Source of the DNA: an uncultured Lachnospiraceae bacterium
GTDB taxonomy: Bacteria; Bacillota; Clostridia; Lachnospirales; Lachnospiraceae
Reading direction: 5' to 3'
NCBI GenBank assembly: GCA_910585205.1
Contig: CAJUCC010000092.1
Span: 1 to 64,000, forward strand
Length of the DNA stretch: 64,000 nucleotides
Position 1 is the first letter of the stretch, and the number at the start of each line of letters is the position of its first letter. The position numbers and the translations under genes are program-made. Below the pieces are notes generated by a model, which worked only from the letters and a program-made list of their open reading frames with translations, was not told the DNA's origin and ran no database searches. Shown one piece after another: positions 16,894-25,593 of the stretch.

Positions 16894-18252
16894 ATGGCGA
16901 GAGAAGGAACGGAAGGAATCGAACTGCTGAAACGCTATTATGAGAAAAACGGCAGCCAGCTTGTTATTGTGTACGGACAAAAGCATGCGAAAATCATGAA
17001 ACAGGTCAGGGCATTTGCCGACGGTAAGACATCTGCCTTTTATCGGGCAAGATCGTGTTCGGAACGGGAACAGCTTTTTATCTGGGGAAAGGAATGCGGG
17101 GAAAAGGGCGCCGGTCTGCCGGAATATCCGCAGTATACGGAACTGTTTGCCTTTTTGACGGAGCAGCAGACAGGGAAAGCGGTCATTATCATAGAGGAAT
17201 TTCAACATTTTGTGAAACAGAGCGGGGATTTTATACCGTCTCTGCTGCGTTTTCTTCATTGCAGCCGGCAGCCGGTTATAGCAGTTCTCTGTTCGACGGC
17301 CGTGGGCTGGATCGAAAACAGCATGGTCTGCAAAATCGGACAGGCGGCCTGCGGGATCGCCGGCTTTATAAAAATCAAAGAACAGCGTTTTTTTGAACTG
17401 GTACGTGCCTTTCCCGGAAGCACCAGGCAGGAGCAGATTGAGACATATGCGGTTCTGGGCGGCTTTCCGGGTCTGTGGGACCACTTTGAAAAGGGCCTTC
17501 CGCCTCGGGAGAATATCTGCCGGTATCTGCTGCACGACGGGGCCTTTCTCCATGAGGAAGCACTTCGGCTTGTCGCGGGAGAGCTGCGGGAAACCGGGGT
17601 ATATCATACGATTCTGGCCGCGCTTGCGACGGGAAGGCAGAAACTGAATGATCTCTTTCGGCACACCGGGTTTTCCCGGGCCAAGATCAGCGTCTATCTG
17701 AAAAATCTGATGGAACTGGAAATTGTGGAAAAGGTATTTTCCTATGATACAGAGGGCAGAGAAAATGCTCAGAAAGGGGTCTATCGGATACGGAATCATT
17801 TTGTGGCATTTTATTTTCACTATCTGTATCCGCATCTGAGTCGTCTGGATGAAATGTCCCCGGAGGACTTTTACGACTGTTATATCGCGCCGGATTTTCG
17901 CAGTTATGTGACACCCTTTTTCCGGCAAGTCTGTCAGGAATATATGGAATATCTCAACGACAGGCGGAAACTGCCTTTTTTCTGCACCCGGATGGGAGAA
18001 TGGGTCGGTAAGGCAGGAACGATTGATCTGATTGCACAGGATGACAGCGGTCATACGATTGTCTGTCTGTGCGGATGGGAGAAGCCGGTAATGCCGTACG
18101 AAGATTACGAGTGGCTGCTTTTTTGTACCCGCAAGGCGCGCCTGCAGGCCGATTATGTATATTTGTTTTCTGCAGTCCGCTTTGACGGCGCGTTACAGCG
18201 GGAGGCGCAGCAAAACGGCAGTCTGCGGTTAATCAGTCTGGATTCGTTTTGA
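16894..18252 (+). CDS. DUF234-type ATPase-like protein with degenerate Walker A
   Basis: 452 aa. The overall plan matches the archaeal-type AAA ATPase/DUF234 family: N-terminal P-loop region, a winged helix (about 240-285, TGFSRAKISVYLKNLMELEIV) and a C-terminal nuclease-like DUF234 region (EWVGKAGTIDLIAQDD). Where family members have GRRRVGKT, this one reads YGQKHAKIMKQ, so the P-loop Gly-Lys-Thr is missing. The Walker B-like strand AVIIIEEFQHF remains. It is therefore likely a non-hydrolysing paralogue. ATG 16894 is preferred over TTG 16888 because GCAGGGA gives proper spacing. topB starts 9 bp after it. Confidence 0.7.
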   Translation: MAREGTEGIELLKRYYEKNGSQLVIVYGQKHAKIMKQVRAFADGKTSAFYRARSCSEREQLFIWGKECGEKGAGLPEYPQYTELFAFLTEQQTGKAVIIIEEFQHFVKQSGDFIPSLLRFLHCSRQPVIAVLCSTAVGWIENSMVCKIGQAACGIAGFIKIKEQRFFELVRAFPGSTRQEQIETYAVLGGFPGLWDHFEKGLPPRENICRYLLHDGAFLHEEALRLVAGELRETGVYHTILAALATGRQKLNDLFRHTGFSRAKISVYLKNLMELEIVEKVFSYDTEGRENAQKGVYRIRNHFVAFYFHYLYPHLSRLDEMSPEDFYDCYIAPDFRSYVTPFFRQVCQEYMEYLNDRRKLPFFCTRMGEWVGKAGTIDLIAQDDSGHTIVCLCGWEKPVMPYEDYEWLLFCTRKARLQADYVYLFSAVRFDGALQREAQQNGSLRLISLDSF

Positions 18253-18260
18253 GGACCGAT

Positions 18261-20297
18261 ATGGGTAAGAATTTATTTATTGCGGAAAAGCCGAGCGTGG
18301 CACGGGAGTTTGCCGGAGCGCTTGGGTATCGGATGCAGAACCGAAACGGGTATATGGAATCGGAAGAGGCCATTATTACCTGGTGTGTCGGGCATCTGGT
18401 GACAATGAGCTATCCGGAAAAATACGGTGAAAAATACAGACGATGGTCGTTTGAAACATTGCCGTTTATTCCGAACGTATTTCAGTACGAAGTAATCGAC
18501 AGTGTAAAGAAACAGTATGAAATTGTCAGCGGCCTGTTAAAAAGGCCGGATGTGGATATTATATATGTGTGCACCGACTCCGGGCGGGAGGGCGAATATA
18601 TATACAGGCTGATTGAACGGCAGGCCGGTGTCACCGGCAAGGTGCGCAAGCGGGTCTGGATAGATTCTCAGACGCAGGAGGAAATCCTGCGGGGCATCCG
18701 GGAGGCAAAAGATCTGTCAGCTTACGATAATCTGTGTGAAGCCGCCTATCTGCGCGCAAAAGAAGATTATCTGATGGGGATTAATTTTTCCCGGGCGCTC
18801 ACGCTGAAATTCGGCAATTCAGTTCGGAATTATCTCAAGATCGACAAAGCGGTAATTTCCGCCGGGCGCGTTATGACATGTGTGCTGGGCATTGTGGTAA
18901 AGCGGGAGCGCGAGATCCGGGATTTTGTCAAAACACCGTTCTACCGGGTCATTGCCGGTTTGTCGCATAGCGATCTGGAATGGGAAGGGGAGTGGCGCGT
19001 CAGCGCCGGCAGCCGATACGAAAATTCGCCGCTTTTATATAAGGAAAACGGATTTCGAAATAAGGAGACGGCGGCGGAGCTGATAACACAGTTACAGCAG
19101 GAGATACAGGCCGGGCAGGTTCCCGTGATTGAGAAAGTGGAGCGGAAAAAGGAGACAAAGAATCCGCCGCTGCTCTATAATCTGGCGGAACTGCAGAATG
19201 ACTGTACCCGGCATTTTAAGATCAGTCCCGATGAAACATTGCGGATTGCACAGGAATTGTATGAAAAGAAACTGACGACGTATCCCCGTACCGATGCCAG
19301 AGTGCTTTCCACAGCGGTAGCCGGGGAGATTGAGAAACAAATCAAAGGGCTGTGCCGCTATGAGCAGGGTGCGGCCTGTGCACAGGAGATTCTGCAGACA
19401 GGCGGGCATCGAAACCTGTCGGCGACGCGGTATGTCAACGACAAACAGATCACGGACCATTATGCGATCATCCCCACCGGACAGGGGCTGGGGAATCTGA
19501 AGGCGCTCTCTCCTGTGGCCGCCAATGTATATGAACTGATCGTAAAACGTTTTCTGAGTATCTTCTATCCGCCCGCCGTATACCGAAAGACGGCGCTGAC
19601 GGCGGCAGTGGGAAAGGAACGCTTTTATTCCGCTTTTAAAGCGTTGGAAGAAGAAGGGTATCTGCGGGTGGTTTCGTATTCTTTTCGCAAAAAAAAGAGC
19701 GAAGAGGGACCGGAAAACGGGCAGGAAACGGAACGGGAAGAGCAGACCGAGACCGGCATGGAAGCGCCTTCTGCGGAGGCATTCGGCCGTCTGAAAAAAG
19801 GAATGCGCCTGTCTTTTCGGGAACCGCCGCTTGGAATCAAAGAGGGAGAGACAACACCGCCCAGACGGTACAATTCCGGTACATTGATTTTGACAATGGA
19901 AAACGCCGGGCAGTTTATCGAGGATGAAACACTGCGGGAACAGATTCGGGGAAGCGGGATCGGCACTTCGGCGACCCGAGCGGAAATCCTGAAAAAACTG
20001 GTGCATATCGGTTATCTGGCGCTGAACCGGAAAACCCAGATTATCACGCCCACGCTGATGGGGGAAATGATATATGAGATTGTGGACTGTTCCATCAGAC
20101 CGCTGCTGAATCCCGCGCTGACGGCAAGCTGGGAGAAAGGGCTGACCCAGGTGGCGGAGGGAACCATAACGGGAGAAGAGTATATGGGAAAGCTGGATGA
20201 TTTCGTGTCCAGACGGACCAACCTGGTGCGGCAGTCCGGTGCGGGGCAAAGCCTGTATGAGAGATATGATATGGCTGCAAAAAATTATGAGAGGTGA
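18261..20297 (+). CDS. topB: DNA topoisomerase III
   Basis: Type IA topoisomerase that decatenates and relaxes DNA through a 5'-phosphotyrosine link. 678 aa. TOPRIM domain: IAEKPSVAREFAGALG with CTDSGREGEYIYRL; active-site Tyr341 in KKLTTYPRTDARVLS; SAGRVMTCVLGIVVKRE. There is a C-terminal NSGTLILTMENAGQFIEDE and GIGTSATRAEILKKL core and no C-terminal zinc ribbons. An acidic low-complexity insert (QETEREEQTETGM, about 495-515) sits between domains. ATG 18261 has GAGGAC upstream. The stop overlaps the leader of the next gene. Confidence 0.93.
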   Translation: MGKNLFIAEKPSVAREFAGALGYRMQNRNGYMESEEAIITWCVGHLVTMSYPEKYGEKYRRWSFETLPFIPNVFQYEVIDSVKKQYEIVSGLLKRPDVDIIYVCTDSGREGEYIYRLIERQAGVTGKVRKRVWIDSQTQEEILRGIREAKDLSAYDNLCEAAYLRAKEDYLMGINFSRALTLKFGNSVRNYLKIDKAVISAGRVMTCVLGIVVKREREIRDFVKTPFYRVIAGLSHSDLEWEGEWRVSAGSRYENSPLLYKENGFRNKETAAELITQLQQEIQAGQVPVIEKVERKKETKNPPLLYNLAELQNDCTRHFKISPDETLRIAQELYEKKLTTYPRTDARVLSTAVAGEIEKQIKGLCRYEQGAACAQEILQTGGHRNLSATRYVNDKQITDHYAIIPTGQGLGNLKALSPVAANVYELIVKRFLSIFYPPAVYRKTALTAAVGKERFYSAFKALEEEGYLRVVSYSFRKKKSEEGPENGQETEREEQTETGMEAPSAEAFGRLKKGMRLSFREPPLGIKEGETTPPRRYNSGTLILTMENAGQFIEDETLREQIRGSGIGTSATRAEILKKLVHIGYLALNRKTQIITPTLMGEMIYEIVDCSIRPLLNPALTASWEKGLTQVAEGTITGEEYMGKLDDFVSRRTNLVRQSGAGQSLYERYDMAAKNYER

Positions 20298-20302
20298 CAG
20301 AA

Positions 20303-20971
20303 ATGGACTATTTAAAAATCAGCAACCTGTATGATCTGAATGAAACGATTGCGGCAGAAATTTTTGACGGAGCGGAATATCCCTGGGAGATTCTGCCGAA
20401 GATCAGTGCGTTTATCATTCGCCTGGGAAATACGCTGCCAGAGGAAAAATATGAGAAGCGCGGAGAAAATATCTGGGTGGCCAGAAATGCGAATGTATTT
20501 TCTTCCGCTTATATCGGCGGACCTGCGATTATCGATGAGGAGGCGGAGATTCGCCAGTGCGCTTTTATCCGGGGCAATGCGATTGTGGGAAAAGGTGCCG
20601 TGGTGGGGAACTCCACGGAACTGAAAAATGTCATTCTTTTTAATAAAGTGCAGGTGCCGCATTACAATTATGTGGGGGACAGTATATTGGGGTACAGGGC
20701 GCATATGGGGGCCGGCTCCATCACCTCGAATGTCAAGAGCGATAAAACGCTCGTTGTCGTAAAATCAGCGGATGGGAATATCGAGACCGGATTGAAGAAA
20801 TTCGGTGCGATGCTTGGTGACTGCGTGGAAGTGGGCTGCAACAGTGTGCTGAATCCGGGCAGTGTAATCGGCAGAGAGACGAATATTTACCCGCTTTCCC
20901 GGGTACGGGGATATATTCCTGAAAAAAGTATCTATAAAGATAGTGGAAATATTGTTCGAAAAGAGATATAA
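20303..20971 (+). CDS. Left-handed beta-helix protein, GlmU C-terminal-like acyltransferase
   Basis: 222 aa. Hexapeptide-type repeats run through about 60-200 (GPAIIDEEAEIRQCAFIRG, AIVGKGAVVGNSTELKNVILF, VGDSILGYRAHMGAGSITSNVK), as in the acetyltransferase half of GlmU. The nucleotidyltransferase half is absent. Family relatives are annotated as UDP-N-acetylglucosamine pyrophosphorylase-like, but without that domain an acyltransferase or a binding role is more likely. ATG 20303 has AGAGG 8 bp upstream, a better fit than GTG 20294. It starts 5 bp after the topB stop and is probably in the same transcript. Confidence 0.75.
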   Translation: MDYLKISNLYDLNETIAAEIFDGAEYPWEILPKISAFIIRLGNTLPEEKYEKRGENIWVARNANVFSSAYIGGPAIIDEEAEIRQCAFIRGNAIVGKGAVVGNSTELKNVILFNKVQVPHYNYVGDSILGYRAHMGAGSITSNVKSDKTLVVVKSADGNIETGLKKFGAMLGDCVEVGCNSVLNPGSVIGRETNIYPLSRVRGYIPEKSIYKDSGNIVRKEI

Positions 20972-21003
20972 TAGGTGCAGGATATAGTCACAAAGGGGAT
21001 ATT

Positions 21004-23226
21004 ATGGCAAATAATCTGGATAATAAAACAATATGTGAGATGATGGAAAACCTGCTGACGGGCGTGGCGTTTCTTGGACTGCAGGAAGATAAGCTGGAAT
21101 TTCTGTATATGAACCGCGGTGGATTTCGAATGCTCGGGTACACGCCGGCGACAGGGTATAAGTACCTGAATAATCTCGTATCACTGATTCTGGATGACGA
21201 TAAGCCGAAGTTCTGGCAGGCTATTGAAGACGTGCTGAAGGATGACGGGGCGGTCGATCTGGAAATGCGTACCGTAACCGCCAACGGAAACCTGCGCTGG
21301 CTGCAGATCCGGGGTAATCTCTACGAGCGCACGGAAGAACGGGCAGTGATCCTGTGTGTATTTCTGGATGCCACGGACAGAAAGTTCGTGGAAAACGAAT
21401 TACAGGCGCAGTCGGAGTGGTATCAGATGCTTCTGAAAACAGAAGGGGAGATACTGGCGGACTACAATGCCAAAACGGACGTTCTGAATTTAAAGACAGC
21501 CAGTGCCTATGGCATGGAAAGCACCCGCATCGAGGATAAATTTATCAGCAAGATGCAGGCAAAGCCCCGAAAGAGTGCGGCGGAAAAGCGTATTCTGGAA
21601 ATTATGGAAGAAGCTTTGAAGACGCCCCGGGTCGATATGATCGAATTAAAGACCAATATGATTAAGGGCGGGGAAGACCGCTGGTACCGCATTCACACCT
21701 CCAGTATCGCAGGTGTGGACGGGTATGTCACCCATGTCGTGGGAAAGGTGACGGACATCCACGAAAACAAACTGCTGCAGGAAGAGCTGCGCGGGAGGGA
21801 AAAGCTGGATACGCTTACCGGCTGGTACAATGCGGAGGCAACGCGTGAGCAGGTCAATCAGATTCTCGGCACTTCGGGGAACCGGGATTTCCATGCGTTA
21901 ATTCTGATCGATATCAGTGATTTCCGGATTCTGGGCGAAAGTCTGGGGGAAGAACTCGGAAACCGGATTTTAAAGGATATTACGCAGAAAATCAGCAAAG
22001 GATTCAAGCGTTCGGATATACTGGGGCGGCTTGGCGAGGATGAGCTTATTGTCTTTGTACAAAATATCGGTTCTGTCCACAATCTGGATGCGATGGCTTC
22101 CATGATCTGCCGTTGCGCGGAAGTGAAGCTGGGCACCGGCGAAGACGGCTTTACGCTGTCGGGCAGAGTGGGTATCTCGGTTTACCCGCATCAGGGGGAT
22201 AACTGGTCGGAACTGTATATGAGAGCGGAAAAGGCGATCAACTCCCTGAAAGGCAGCGGCAAGTCCGGGTATCATATTTATGACCTTTCCGGTATTCTGA
22301 CAAAAGAGAACGCGGAACTGGAAAAACAGCAGATTTATGACGCGGATGCGGAAGAAAATCTGGAACATATGTTTGAACGAATTATCCGGGAAGAAAATTA
22401 CAATGAAAATCTGACAAGAGCCATGCTGAAAATGGTAATCCGGAATTTCGGATTCCAGAAGGCATGTCTGTCTATGGAAGGAAATGACGAGAGACCACCG
22501 CTGGAACTGCGGTATTTTAATCCCGGCTATGAGCCGCGGGAAGAGTTCAGCAATATCGATGAGGAGACGCATAAGTGGGTTTCTTATCTGAAACGGAAGG
22601 ATATGCTGAATGGTTTTCAGATTATACATAATTATGATGACGTTCCGGAAGAACTGTCTTCTTATATGATACGCAACCGGATCCATACGCTGTTGATACA
22701 GCCGATGATGCTGAAAGGCGAGGTCGCCGGTGCATTTCTGATGGGAGAATGTACCGGACGGGAATGGCATCTGCATGCCAGTGAAGAGAAAGAACTGAAG
22801 CGGATCCTGCAGTTGATTCAGATGTATGTGCTGGCGAATGAACGGAGCCAGAGCGGCCGCGAGCGTCTGCTGGATGTGGCGCTTCTCGATAATTTCGACA
22901 GTTATGTTATGGCAGTCGACTATGACACATACGAATTGTGCTTTGCCAATCGCAAACTCCTTGATGCGCTGCCCGATCTTCAGCTGGGGGATTTCTGTTA
23001 CAGGACCTACGGAAAACAGGACAGGCCGTGTGAATCATGTGTGATGAGAAAACTCGACAGAAATGATCCCCATGCAAAGTGGTCGGAGGAATGGTTCAGC
23101 TCTTCGCTGCGAAGCTGGCTGAAGGTACACGGTTCCTGGATGCAGAACAGTGCGGATAGTGCCACCTGCGTTCTGAACAGTATGGACATTTCGGAATATT
23201 TTCTGGGAGACATGGGATTAAAGTAA
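21004..23226 (+). CDS. PAS-PAS-GGDEF(variant)-GAF sensory protein
   Basis: 740 aa, soluble. Two PAS-like sensor regions (about 10-125 and 135-260, each ending in a VxDxTD/VTDIHENK-type segment). A GGDEF domain (about 265-420) follows with KLDTLTGWYNAEATREQ, but the signature reads GEDEL instead of GGDEF, so cyclase activity is doubtful. Next a GAF-like region (about 450-610) and a C-terminal PAS-like piece (about 620-740) with CYRTYGKQDRPCESCVM. That Cys-rich C...PCxxC pattern recurs in clostridial sensors and may bind metal or a redox cofactor. AAAGGGGA lies upstream. No EAL domain. Ligand unknown. Confidence 0.8.
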   Translation: MANNLDNKTICEMMENLLTGVAFLGLQEDKLEFLYMNRGGFRMLGYTPATGYKYLNNLVSLILDDDKPKFWQAIEDVLKDDGAVDLEMRTVTANGNLRWLQIRGNLYERTEERAVILCVFLDATDRKFVENELQAQSEWYQMLLKTEGEILADYNAKTDVLNLKTASAYGMESTRIEDKFISKMQAKPRKSAAEKRILEIMEEALKTPRVDMIELKTNMIKGGEDRWYRIHTSSIAGVDGYVTHVVGKVTDIHENKLLQEELRGREKLDTLTGWYNAEATREQVNQILGTSGNRDFHALILIDISDFRILGESLGEELGNRILKDITQKISKGFKRSDILGRLGEDELIVFVQNIGSVHNLDAMASMICRCAEVKLGTGEDGFTLSGRVGISVYPHQGDNWSELYMRAEKAINSLKGSGKSGYHIYDLSGILTKENAELEKQQIYDADAEENLEHMFERIIREENYNENLTRAMLKMVIRNFGFQKACLSMEGNDERPPLELRYFNPGYEPREEFSNIDEETHKWVSYLKRKDMLNGFQIIHNYDDVPEELSSYMIRNRIHTLLIQPMMLKGEVAGAFLMGECTGREWHLHASEEKELKRILQLIQMYVLANERSQSGRERLLDVALLDNFDSYVMAVDYDTYELCFANRKLLDALPDLQLGDFCYRTYGKQDRPCESCVMRKLDRNDPHAKWSEEWFSSSLRSWLKVHGSWMQNSADSATCVLNSMDISEYFLGDMGLK

Positions 23227-23243
23227 AAAAATAATTGTAAATG

Positions 23244-23369
23244 AGACGCCGGCGGAGGCAGTAAGGGAACCGCGGGCAGGCTCGGCGGAGTGAACCGTAT
23301 GGATTTGCGGTGCAGTGTGATATGCTTCCCCGGCGCCTGCCGTCAGTTCTTTTACCGCTTCCGCCGTCT
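23244..23369. repeat. Long imperfect inverted repeat / candidate structured RNA
   Basis: The 23227-23530 gap has no gene. Its first half can fold on itself: 23244-23269 pairs with 23347-23369 (about 23 bp allowing G-U pairs and one 3-nt bulge). A nested stem is formed by CGGGCAGGC (23273-23281) with GCCTGCCG (23335-23342), around a loop of about 53 nt. No T-run follows, so it is not a simple terminator. The minus strand is also open through it without a start codon. Confidence 0.55.
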
Positions 23370-23431
23370 GCGTTTCGATCGGTGATACAATTGTGGCGCC
23401 CGATACATTTTATATTTTTCCGATAAAAAAG

Positions 23432-23460
23432 TTGACGAATCTCCGCAAATGGAGTATAGT
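23432..23460 (+). promoter_or_regulatory. Promoter for the TrpXYZ-like ABC operon
   Basis: TTGACG (23432-23437), 17-bp spacer, TATAGT (23455-23460), about 70 bp before the binding-protein ATG. Confidence 0.85.
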
Positions 23461-23488
23461 AATTTTTGAAGTTTAAAATATGCGTTAA

Positions 23489-23508
23489 TGCGTTGAAGCG
23501 TCAACGCA
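23489..23508 (+). promoter_or_regulatory. Perfect inverted repeat in the leader, possible operator
   Basis: TGCGTTGA (23489-23496), loop AGCG, TCAACGCA (23501-23508). A partial direct copy (TGCGTTA) precedes it at 23481. It lies downstream of the -10 box and upstream of the ribosome site, so it could be a repressor site or an mRNA hairpin. Confidence 0.5.
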
Positions 23509-23530
23509 AAAAGGTGAGGAGAACGGAATT

Positions 23531-24580
23531 ATGAAAAAGGTATTGGCATTATCTCTTACGGCAGCCATGGTAATTGCTATGGTGACAGGCTGTGGCTCTG
23601 CGGGCGCGGAGAACGGAAATATCGCGGAGCAGGCTCCTGCGGCGGAAACGGAAAGCACACAGGCGGACGAAGCAGGGGAAGACGCAACGGACGGCAGCGG
23701 AGCGGAGGACGGCACGACATACAAGATCGGCGTGCTTCAGCTTACGGAACATGCGGCGCTGGATGCGGCAAACGAGGGGTTTGTGGCGGCGTTGAACGAT
23801 GCGGGCATCTCGTATGAGATTGACCAGCAGAATGCACAGAATGACCAGTCTGCATGCCAGACGATTGCGGAGAAGCTTGTCAATGACGGAAATGATCTGA
23901 TTCTTGCGATTGCGACACCTGCTGCACAGGCAGTAGCCGGTGTGACAAGTGATATTCCGATTCTGGTAACGGCGGTAACGGATCCGGCGGATGCAGGGCT
24001 GGTGGAATCCAACGAGACGCCGGGCAACAATGTTTCCGGCACATCCGATCTGACACCGGTAAACGAGCAGATCGAGCTTTTGACACAACTTCTCCCGGAA
24101 GCGAAAACGGTGGGAATCCTGTACTGCTCTGCGGAATCCAATTCGGAATTCCAGGCCAATATGGCGAAAGAGGCATGTGATGCTGCCGGACTTGCATCGG
24201 AAGTATTTACGGTGTCCAGCTCGAATGAGATTCAGCAGGTTGTGGAATCCATGGTAGGAAAGGTGGATGTTATATACACACCTACGGACAATACGATTGC
24301 GGCAGGCATGGCAACGGTGGCGATGGTTGCCAATGACAATGGCCTTCCCACGATCTGCGGAGAAGAGGGTATGGTAGATGCGGGCGGTCTTGCCACCTAT
24401 GGAATCGATTATTATCAGATCGGTTATATGGCGGGAGAGCAGGCAGTGGAGATTCTTGTAAACGGTGCGGATATTTCCACGATGCCCGTCGGTTATCTGA
24501 GCGCCGATCAGTGTGCGTTGAAAACAAATCAGGAAACAGCGGATGTTCTTGGCATTGATCTGTCCGTACTGGAGAAATAA
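23531..24580 (+). CDS. ABC transporter substrate-binding lipoprotein, TrpX family
   Basis: 349 aa. Signal peptide with a lipobox VTGC at residues about 18-22 (Cys anchors it to the membrane), then an Ala/Glu/Asp-rich linker to about residue 65. The binding domain starts at YKIGVLQLTEHAALD, with AIATPAAQAV, TDPADAGLV and LLPEAKTVGILY, as in the ABC_sub_bind/TrpX family. Some members import tryptophan or similar compounds, but the ligand cannot be read here. A GGTGAGGAG site precedes ATG 23531. It is first gene of an operon with the permease and ATPase; an internal terminator follows. Confidence 0.88.
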   Translation: MKKVLALSLTAAMVIAMVTGCGSAGAENGNIAEQAPAAETESTQADEAGEDATDGSGAEDGTTYKIGVLQLTEHAALDAANEGFVAALNDAGISYEIDQQNAQNDQSACQTIAEKLVNDGNDLILAIATPAAQAVAGVTSDIPILVTAVTDPADAGLVESNETPGNNVSGTSDLTPVNEQIELLTQLLPEAKTVGILYCSAESNSEFQANMAKEACDAAGLASEVFTVSSSNEIQQVVESMVGKVDVIYTPTDNTIAAGMATVAMVANDNGLPTICGEEGMVDAGGLATYGIDYYQIGYMAGEQAVEILVNGADISTMPVGYLSADQCALKTNQETADVLGIDLSVLEK

Positions 24581-24600
24581 AACCGGACTGAACGCGGCAG

Positions 24601-24632
24601 AAAACAGGTCTTCTGGGAGAGGACCTGTTTTT
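24601..24632 (+). terminator. Internal terminator between binding protein and permease
   Basis: AAAACAGGTC (24601-24610) pairs with GACCTGTTTT (24622-24631), followed by T. Placed inside the operon it would let only part of transcription reach the permease and ATPase genes, giving more binding protein than transporter. A complete stop is unlikely since no promoter is obvious after it. Confidence 0.7.
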
Positions 24633-24675
24633 GGCCGTATACGGGTTTGGCAATGAACGATGGAGGATTGGGAAG

Positions 24676-25593
24676 ATGACGGGAATTTTACTTGCAATGC
24701 AGGGCGCCGTATCTCAGGGAGTACTCTGGGGCATTATGGTGCTCGGCGTCTATATTACATATAAGATACTGGATATAGCGGATCTGACGGTCGACGGGAG
24801 TTTTGCGCTTGGCGGATGTGTCTGTGCGGTGATGGTGGTGGAAAAGGGCGTGGATCCGCTTCTGGCGCTGATACTTGCAACGATAGCGGGAATGCTGGCA
24901 GGGGCCGTAACGGGGATGCTGCACACGCTGTTTGATATACCGGCGATTCTGGCAGGTATTTTGACGCAGATCGGACTGTGGTCGGTGAATCTGCGCATTA
25001 TGGGTAAGAGCAATGTTCCCCTTTTGAAGGTAGACACTATTTTCTCGCGGATTGTGGATATGCTTGGCATTAAGCAGTCTGCGGTTTCACTGGTAATTGG
25101 CATTCTGATTGCGATTTTGATTATTTCCTTTTTATACTGGCTGTTTGGTACGGAGATCGGCAGTGCGCTGCGTGCGACGGGAAATAACGAAGATATGATA
25201 CGGGCATTGGGAGTCAATACAAAGATTACGAAACTGCTGGCGCTGATTATCAGCAATGGGCTGGTGGGACTTTCCGGCGGCCTCGTCTGTCAGAGCCAGA
25301 AGTATGCGGACATCGGAATGGGGACCGGCGCGATCGTGATCGGTCTTGCGGCAATCGTGATCGGGGAAGTGCTGATGGGCCGGCTGAAGGCGTTTGGCAG
25401 CAAGCTGTCCGGCGCGGTCGTGGGCTGTGTGGTTTATTTCCTGATTCGTGCGATCGTATTGCAGCTTGGCATGGATGCCAATGACATGAAGCTGCTTTCT
25501 GCCATTATCGTGGCGCTGGCGCTCTGTGTTCCGGTTGCAATGGGAAAATGGCGGATATGGAAATCCTATTCTGAGGAGGGACCGACATGCTGA
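24676..25593 (+). CDS. ABC transporter permease, TrpY-like (LivH/branched-chain-type fold)
   Basis: 305 aa, about eight to nine hydrophobic segments, from QGVLWGIMVLGVYITYKIL to the C-terminal ALALCVPVAMGKW. Motif DLTVDGSFALGG is typical of permeases of the BPD_transp_2/ABC_sub_bind systems (the GSFALG segment). EIGSALRATGNNEDMIRALGVN is the cytoplasmic ATPase-contact loop. ATG 24676 has GGAGG 9 bp upstream; the longer start would read through the terminator. It overlaps the ATPase gene by 7 bp. Confidence 0.88.
   Translation: MTGILLAMQGAVSQGVLWGIMVLGVYITYKILDIADLTVDGSFALGGCVCAVMVVEKGVDPLLALILATIAGMLAGAVTGMLHTLFDIPAILAGILTQIGLWSVNLRIMGKSNVPLLKVDTIFSRIVDMLGIKQSAVSLVIGILIAILIISFLYWLFGTEIGSALRATGNNEDMIRALGVNTKITKLLALIISNGLVGLSGGLVCQSQKYADIGMGTGAIVIGLAAIVIGEVLMGRLKAFGSKLSGAVVGCVVYFLIRAIVLQLGMDANDMKLLSAIIVALALCVPVAMGKWRIWKSYSEEGPTC

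Noticed and set aside
23244..23369. T-box riboswitch for the TrpXYZ-like operon
   Set aside because: A string at about 23262-23275 (AAGGGAACCGCG) recalls the T-box core, but it lacks the full AGGGTGGNACCGCG, sits at the start of the structure, and the strong promoter lies after it.
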